Below are positions 15,231-17,655 of a stretch of 17,655 nucleotides of DNA, one piece after another. A program made the translations under genes and the position numbers. The stretch spans positions 1 through 17,655 of the forward strand of contig DGHK01000022.1 of the NCBI GenBank assembly GCA_002392655.1, read 5' to 3'. Origin of the DNA: Lachnospiraceae bacterium UBA3850 (GTDB lineage Bacteria > Bacillota > Clostridia > Lachnospirales > Lachnospiraceae). The notes under the pieces were generated by a model. The model did not search any database. It was not told the DNA's origin and saw only the letters and a list, made by a program, of their open reading frames with translations. Positions within the stretch are counted from its first letter, which is position 1; each line of letters begins with the position of its first letter.

Positions 15231-15989
15231 ATGATAAAAATAGCAATATACGGTAAGGGCGGAATAGGTAAGTCAACCGTGACTTCGAACCTTTCGGCAG
15301 CTCTTGCATCACTTGGAAAAAAAGTAATACAGATTGGGTGTGATCCGAAGGCAGATTCAACTGCAAATCTCCTGAGCGGAAATCCGGTAACTCCGGTAAT
15401 GAATTATATGAGAGAGTTTGATGAGGAACCGACCTCATTAGATCAGATAACTAAGGAAGGTTACGGCGGAGTAGTCTGTATAGAGACGGGTGGTCCGACA
15501 CCGGGACTTGGCTGCGCAGGACGTGGAATAATAACTACATTTTCACTTTTGGAGGAGCTGGAGCTTTTTAAGAAATATAAACCTGACGCGGTTCTCTATG
15601 ATGTGCTCGGAGATGTAGTATGCGGAGGCTTTGCTGCACCTATTAGAGAGGGCTATGCAGAGAAGGTTCTTATAGTAACATCCGGAGAGAAGATGGCGCT
15701 TTATGCGGCAAATAACATCAACACAGCTGTAAAGAATTTTGAAGACAGGAGCTACGCAAAGGTTCGTGGAATTGTTATGAACCGCCGCGCCGTTGAGGGC
15801 GAGGAGGAGAAGGTTCGTGCCTTTGCCGAAAAGTCCGGACTTGAGATAGTGGCTGATATACCGAGAACAAACGATATCATCCACTATGAGGATATGGGTA
15901 AGACTGTAATTGAAGGTGATCCGACACTAGAGGTAAGCAGGAGATTTATAGAGCTCGCAAAGATGCTTATTGAAGAGGATGAAAAATGA
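15231..15989 (+). CDS. NifH-like Fe protein 2
   Basis: This is the second Fe protein, 252 aa, with P-loop GKGGIGKS (8-15), GCDPKADST (36-44), cluster ligands Cys95 (LGCAGRG) and Cys131 (DVVCGGF) and the SGEKMA segment. About 35 of its first 44 residues equal Fe protein 1, but the region 45-75 differs, so the two are old paralogues rather than a recent copy. Start ATG 15231 is chosen because GGAGGAG lies just upstream; an in-frame TTG at 15201 would add ten residues and use this ribosome site as coding sequence. Its stop overlaps the next ATG by 4 nt, coupling it to D-type 2. It probably reduces the second component-1 pair. Confidence 0.92.
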   Translation: MIKIAIYGKGGIGKSTVTSNLSAALASLGKKVIQIGCDPKADSTANLLSGNPVTPVMNYMREFDEEPTSLDQITKEGYGGVVCIETGGPTPGLGCAGRGIITTFSLLEELELFKKYKPDAVLYDVLGDVVCGGFAAPIREGYAEKVLIVTSGEKMALYAANNINTAVKNFEDRSYAKVRGIVMNRRAVEGEEEKVRAFAEKSGLEIVADIPRTNDIIHYEDMGKTVIEGDPTLEVSRRFIELAKMLIEEDEK

Positions 15990-17296
15990 CAGATGCATTT
16001 TACAAGACAACTAAAGAATTAGCAAAGCTGGGACTTGAAGGGCTTCCAGGTGAAATGAAGAGTTCTGATCATCTGATATACAGTTCGCCTGCAACACTTT
16101 ATTTTAATTCTCCCGGAGCGAAAGGCTTTGGAGTAAAGAGGGCAGGACTTGCAGTGCCTGAATCGGTGATGCTTCTTGTGTCTCCCGGTTGCTGCGGAAG
16201 AAATACTTCGCTTTTCAGAGTGGAGCCTCAGTACAGAAATCGTTTCTTCTTTTTGATGTTAGATGATACGGATATCGTGACCGGAAGGCATCTGACCAAA
16301 ATACCGCAGGCTGCAGAGGAGGTGCTTGCATCACTCAGCATGCCAAGTGAGGCGGAGAACAAAAAGCCTTCTGCGATAATGATTTGTATCACATGCGTCG
16401 ATGCACTTCTCGGAACTGATATGGAGAGAGTTTGCCGCAAGGTAACTGAGAAGACAGGCGTTCCTGCAGTTGCATGCTATATGTATGCGCTGACCAGAGA
16501 GAAGAGGCTTCCTCCTATGGCGGCAGTAAGAACGAGCGTTTATTCTCTGCTTGAAAAAAGAGAGAAGAGAAGCTCTGTGGATATGAATATAATGGGATAT
16601 TTCACTCCGCTTTTTGATAGCTCAGAGCTTTATGAGCTGATGAAGGGAATCGGTATCAAAAACATCCATGAGCTCGCCAGATGTAAAACGATGGAGGAGT
16701 ATCACGAGCTGTCAAATGCAAACTTCAGTCTGGTCTTAAATCCTGAGGCGAGAGCTGCTGCACAGGATATGCAGGAGCGGCTGGGGATACCTTTTATAGA
16801 GCTTCTGAGACTCTATAGGACAGATAAGATACATAATCAGTACAAGCTCCTCGGACAGGCTCTGGGGGCTGAGATAAAGGATGAAGACTACTATCAGAAG
16901 GCCAGAAAAACGATAGATGATTTCAAGGAAAAGTACGGAGCACTTTCCTTCTCAGTGGGAGAGATACAAAATGGGGATCCAATCGAAATGTCGCTTATGC
17001 TGGTAGAGGAAGGCTTCAAGGTTAAGGAGATTTTTGCAACAGTTGGAGAGCTTAATTTCAGATTCCTGAAGAGACTATCTGAACTTAGTCCTGACACGAA
17101 GGTTTATTCGAACCTGTCTCCGACTATGATGAATTATGAAATAGGAGGAGCGCCGGATATTTACATCGGCTCAGATGTTAAGTACTACCATCCGGAGGTT
17201 CCGGGAATAGAGTGGTGTGACGATAATCAGCCGTTTGGATATGACGCTGTTATAAAGCTGTTTGAAGGCCTTGACTCAGTGCTGTCGGAAGAGTAA
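15986..17296 (+). CDS. Nitrogenase component-1-like protein, D-type 2
   Basis: This 436-aa protein is homologous to D-type 1. Both share the PES-x5-V segment before a cysteine pair, YM followed by a basic stretch, and the C-x-T-x-E-x-Y segment in mid-protein. Cysteines are at 69 and 70 (SPGCCG), 134 and 137 (ICITC) and 150. Cys69 or Cys70 fits the NifD Cys88 position and Cys137 the Cys154 position, while the Cys62 position is Ala45 (GAKGF). The C-terminal part ([10 protein letters not shown]) lacks the FeMo-co histidine and the terminal CX2C of D-type 1. The start overlaps Fe protein 2 by 4 nt. It likely forms a second nitrogenase-like enzyme with Fe protein 2 and the partial K-type 2; reaction unknown. 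Confidence 0.85.
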   Translation: MTDAFYKTTKELAKLGLEGLPGEMKSSDHLIYSSPATLYFNSPGAKGFGVKRAGLAVPESVMLLVSPGCCGRNTSLFRVEPQYRNRFFFLMLDDTDIVTGRHLTKIPQAAEEVLASLSMPSEAENKKPSAIMICITCVDALLGTDMERVCRKVTEKTGVPAVACYMYALTREKRLPPMAAVRTSVYSLLEKREKRSSVDMNIMGYFTPLFDSSELYELMKGIGIKNIHELARCKTMEEYHELSNANFSLVLNPEARAAAQDMQERLGIPFIELLRLYRTDKIHNQYKLLGQALGAEIKDEDYYQKARKTIDDFKEKYGALSFSVGEIQNGDPIEMSLMLVEEGFKVKEIFATVGELNFRFLKRLSELSPDTKVYSNLSPTMMNYEIGGAPDIYIGSDVKYYHPEVPGIEWCDDNQPFGYDAVIKLFEGLDSVLSEE

Positions 17297-17318
17297 GTAA
17301 AAATAAAGGAAAAATAGT

Positions 17319-17655
17319 ATGAAAAAACTACTCAAATACCTCTCACCGTTCGCACCTGATCAGTCCGGTGCCTGCGGAGTTCTGTATGAGCTTGGAGGAA
17401 TAATAGTTATATGTGATGCCGGCGGCTGTGCCGGAAATATATGTGGCTTTGATGAGCCTAGGTGGTTTAAAAATAAGAGTGCGGTATTCAGTGCCGGACT
17501 CCGTGATATGGATGCGATAATGGGACGTGATGATAAGCTTATAGAAAAGCTGTCGAGAGCACATGAGCAGCTGGGAGCTAAGTTCTCTGCGCTTGTTGCA
17601 ACGCCAGTTCCTGCTGTTATCGGAACGGATATGAAGGCTCTTAAAAGAATGGCTG
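17319..17655 (+). CDS. Nitrogenase component-1-like protein, K-type 2 (3' end beyond window)
   Basis: The first 112 codons are present. The sequence aligns without gaps to K-type 1 over at least 105 residues (about 45 of 107 identical), including SGxC at 16-19, GC at 36-37, DEPRW at 45-49, DA-x-MG and IGTDM. Cys19 and Cys37 are kept, but the third ligand position, Cys93 in K-type 1, is Val93 here, and extra cysteines occur at 32 and 42. This suggests a different or rearranged cluster. A modest AAAGGA precedes the ATG, 22 bp after D-type 2. It completes a second Fe protein/D/K set, the order repeating that of the first. Confidence 0.82.
   Translation, partial: MKKLLKYLSPFAPDQSGACGVLYELGGIIVICDAGGCAGNICGFDEPRWFKNKSAVFSAGLRDMDAIMGRDDKLIEKLSRAHEQLGAKFSALVATPVPAVIGTDMKALKRMA

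Noticed and set aside
11742..17655. True molybdenum nitrogenase for N2 fixation
   Set aside because: P-cluster cysteines are incomplete, no FeMo-co histidine is seen, the proteins are shorter than NifD/K, and no nifB, nifE or nifN is in the window.
11742..17655. Methanogen coenzyme F430 (CfbCD) genes
   Set aside because: The host looks like a non-methanogenic clostridium, and two D/K pairs are present whereas CfbD acts without a separate K subunit.

Overview
The window looks like chromosome of an anaerobic, AT-rich Firmicute, most likely a Lachnospiraceae-type Clostridium relative. The evidence is purine-rich GGAGG ribosome sites, clostridial [FeFe]-hydrogenase maturation genes with the TM1266 regulator, and AT-rich sigma-A promoters. 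All genes found lie on the + strand. No stretch over 300 bases lacks a gene; the longest gap (10458-10695) holds a promoter and a structured leader.

Region 1 (1-5943) is an accessory island, visibly more AT-rich than the rest. Two nearly identical toxin-antitoxin copies (Phd/YefM-type antitoxin plus ParE/RelE-type toxin plus terminator) form a direct repeat of about 656 bp (1-656 and 4382-5038). Between them lies a probable cargo operon: a soluble FtsH-like AAA+/M41 protease, two proteins of unknown function (one with a possible SLOG/Rossmann-like N-terminus) and a CX5R phosphatase-like protein. Two more unknown proteins follow the second copy.

Region 2 (6002-9178) looks like core genome: a PPP-type metallophosphatase with a strong terminator, then a separately promoted EF-G paralogue followed by the TM1266-type hydrogenase regulator. 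A strong hairpin separates these from hydF.

Region 3 (9243-17655) is the most interesting. HydF is followed by a near-consensus promoter, a leader of about 190 nt with alternative pairings and a possible terminator, then hydE. hydE is translationally coupled to a tandem set of nitrogenase-superfamily genes: Fe protein 1, D-type 1, K-type 1, Fe protein 2, D-type 2, K-type 2 (cut by the window end). Both Fe proteins keep the P-loop and both cluster cysteines. The component-1 proteins have reduced and shifted P-cluster cysteine sets, and no FeMo-co histidine can be recognised. They are therefore unlikely to be N2-fixing MoFe proteins and more likely belong to a divergent nitrogenase-like reductase or cofactor-assembly system. 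The link to HydE suggests a role in iron-sulfur or organometallic metabolism. That role, and the riboswitch-like control, are inference.
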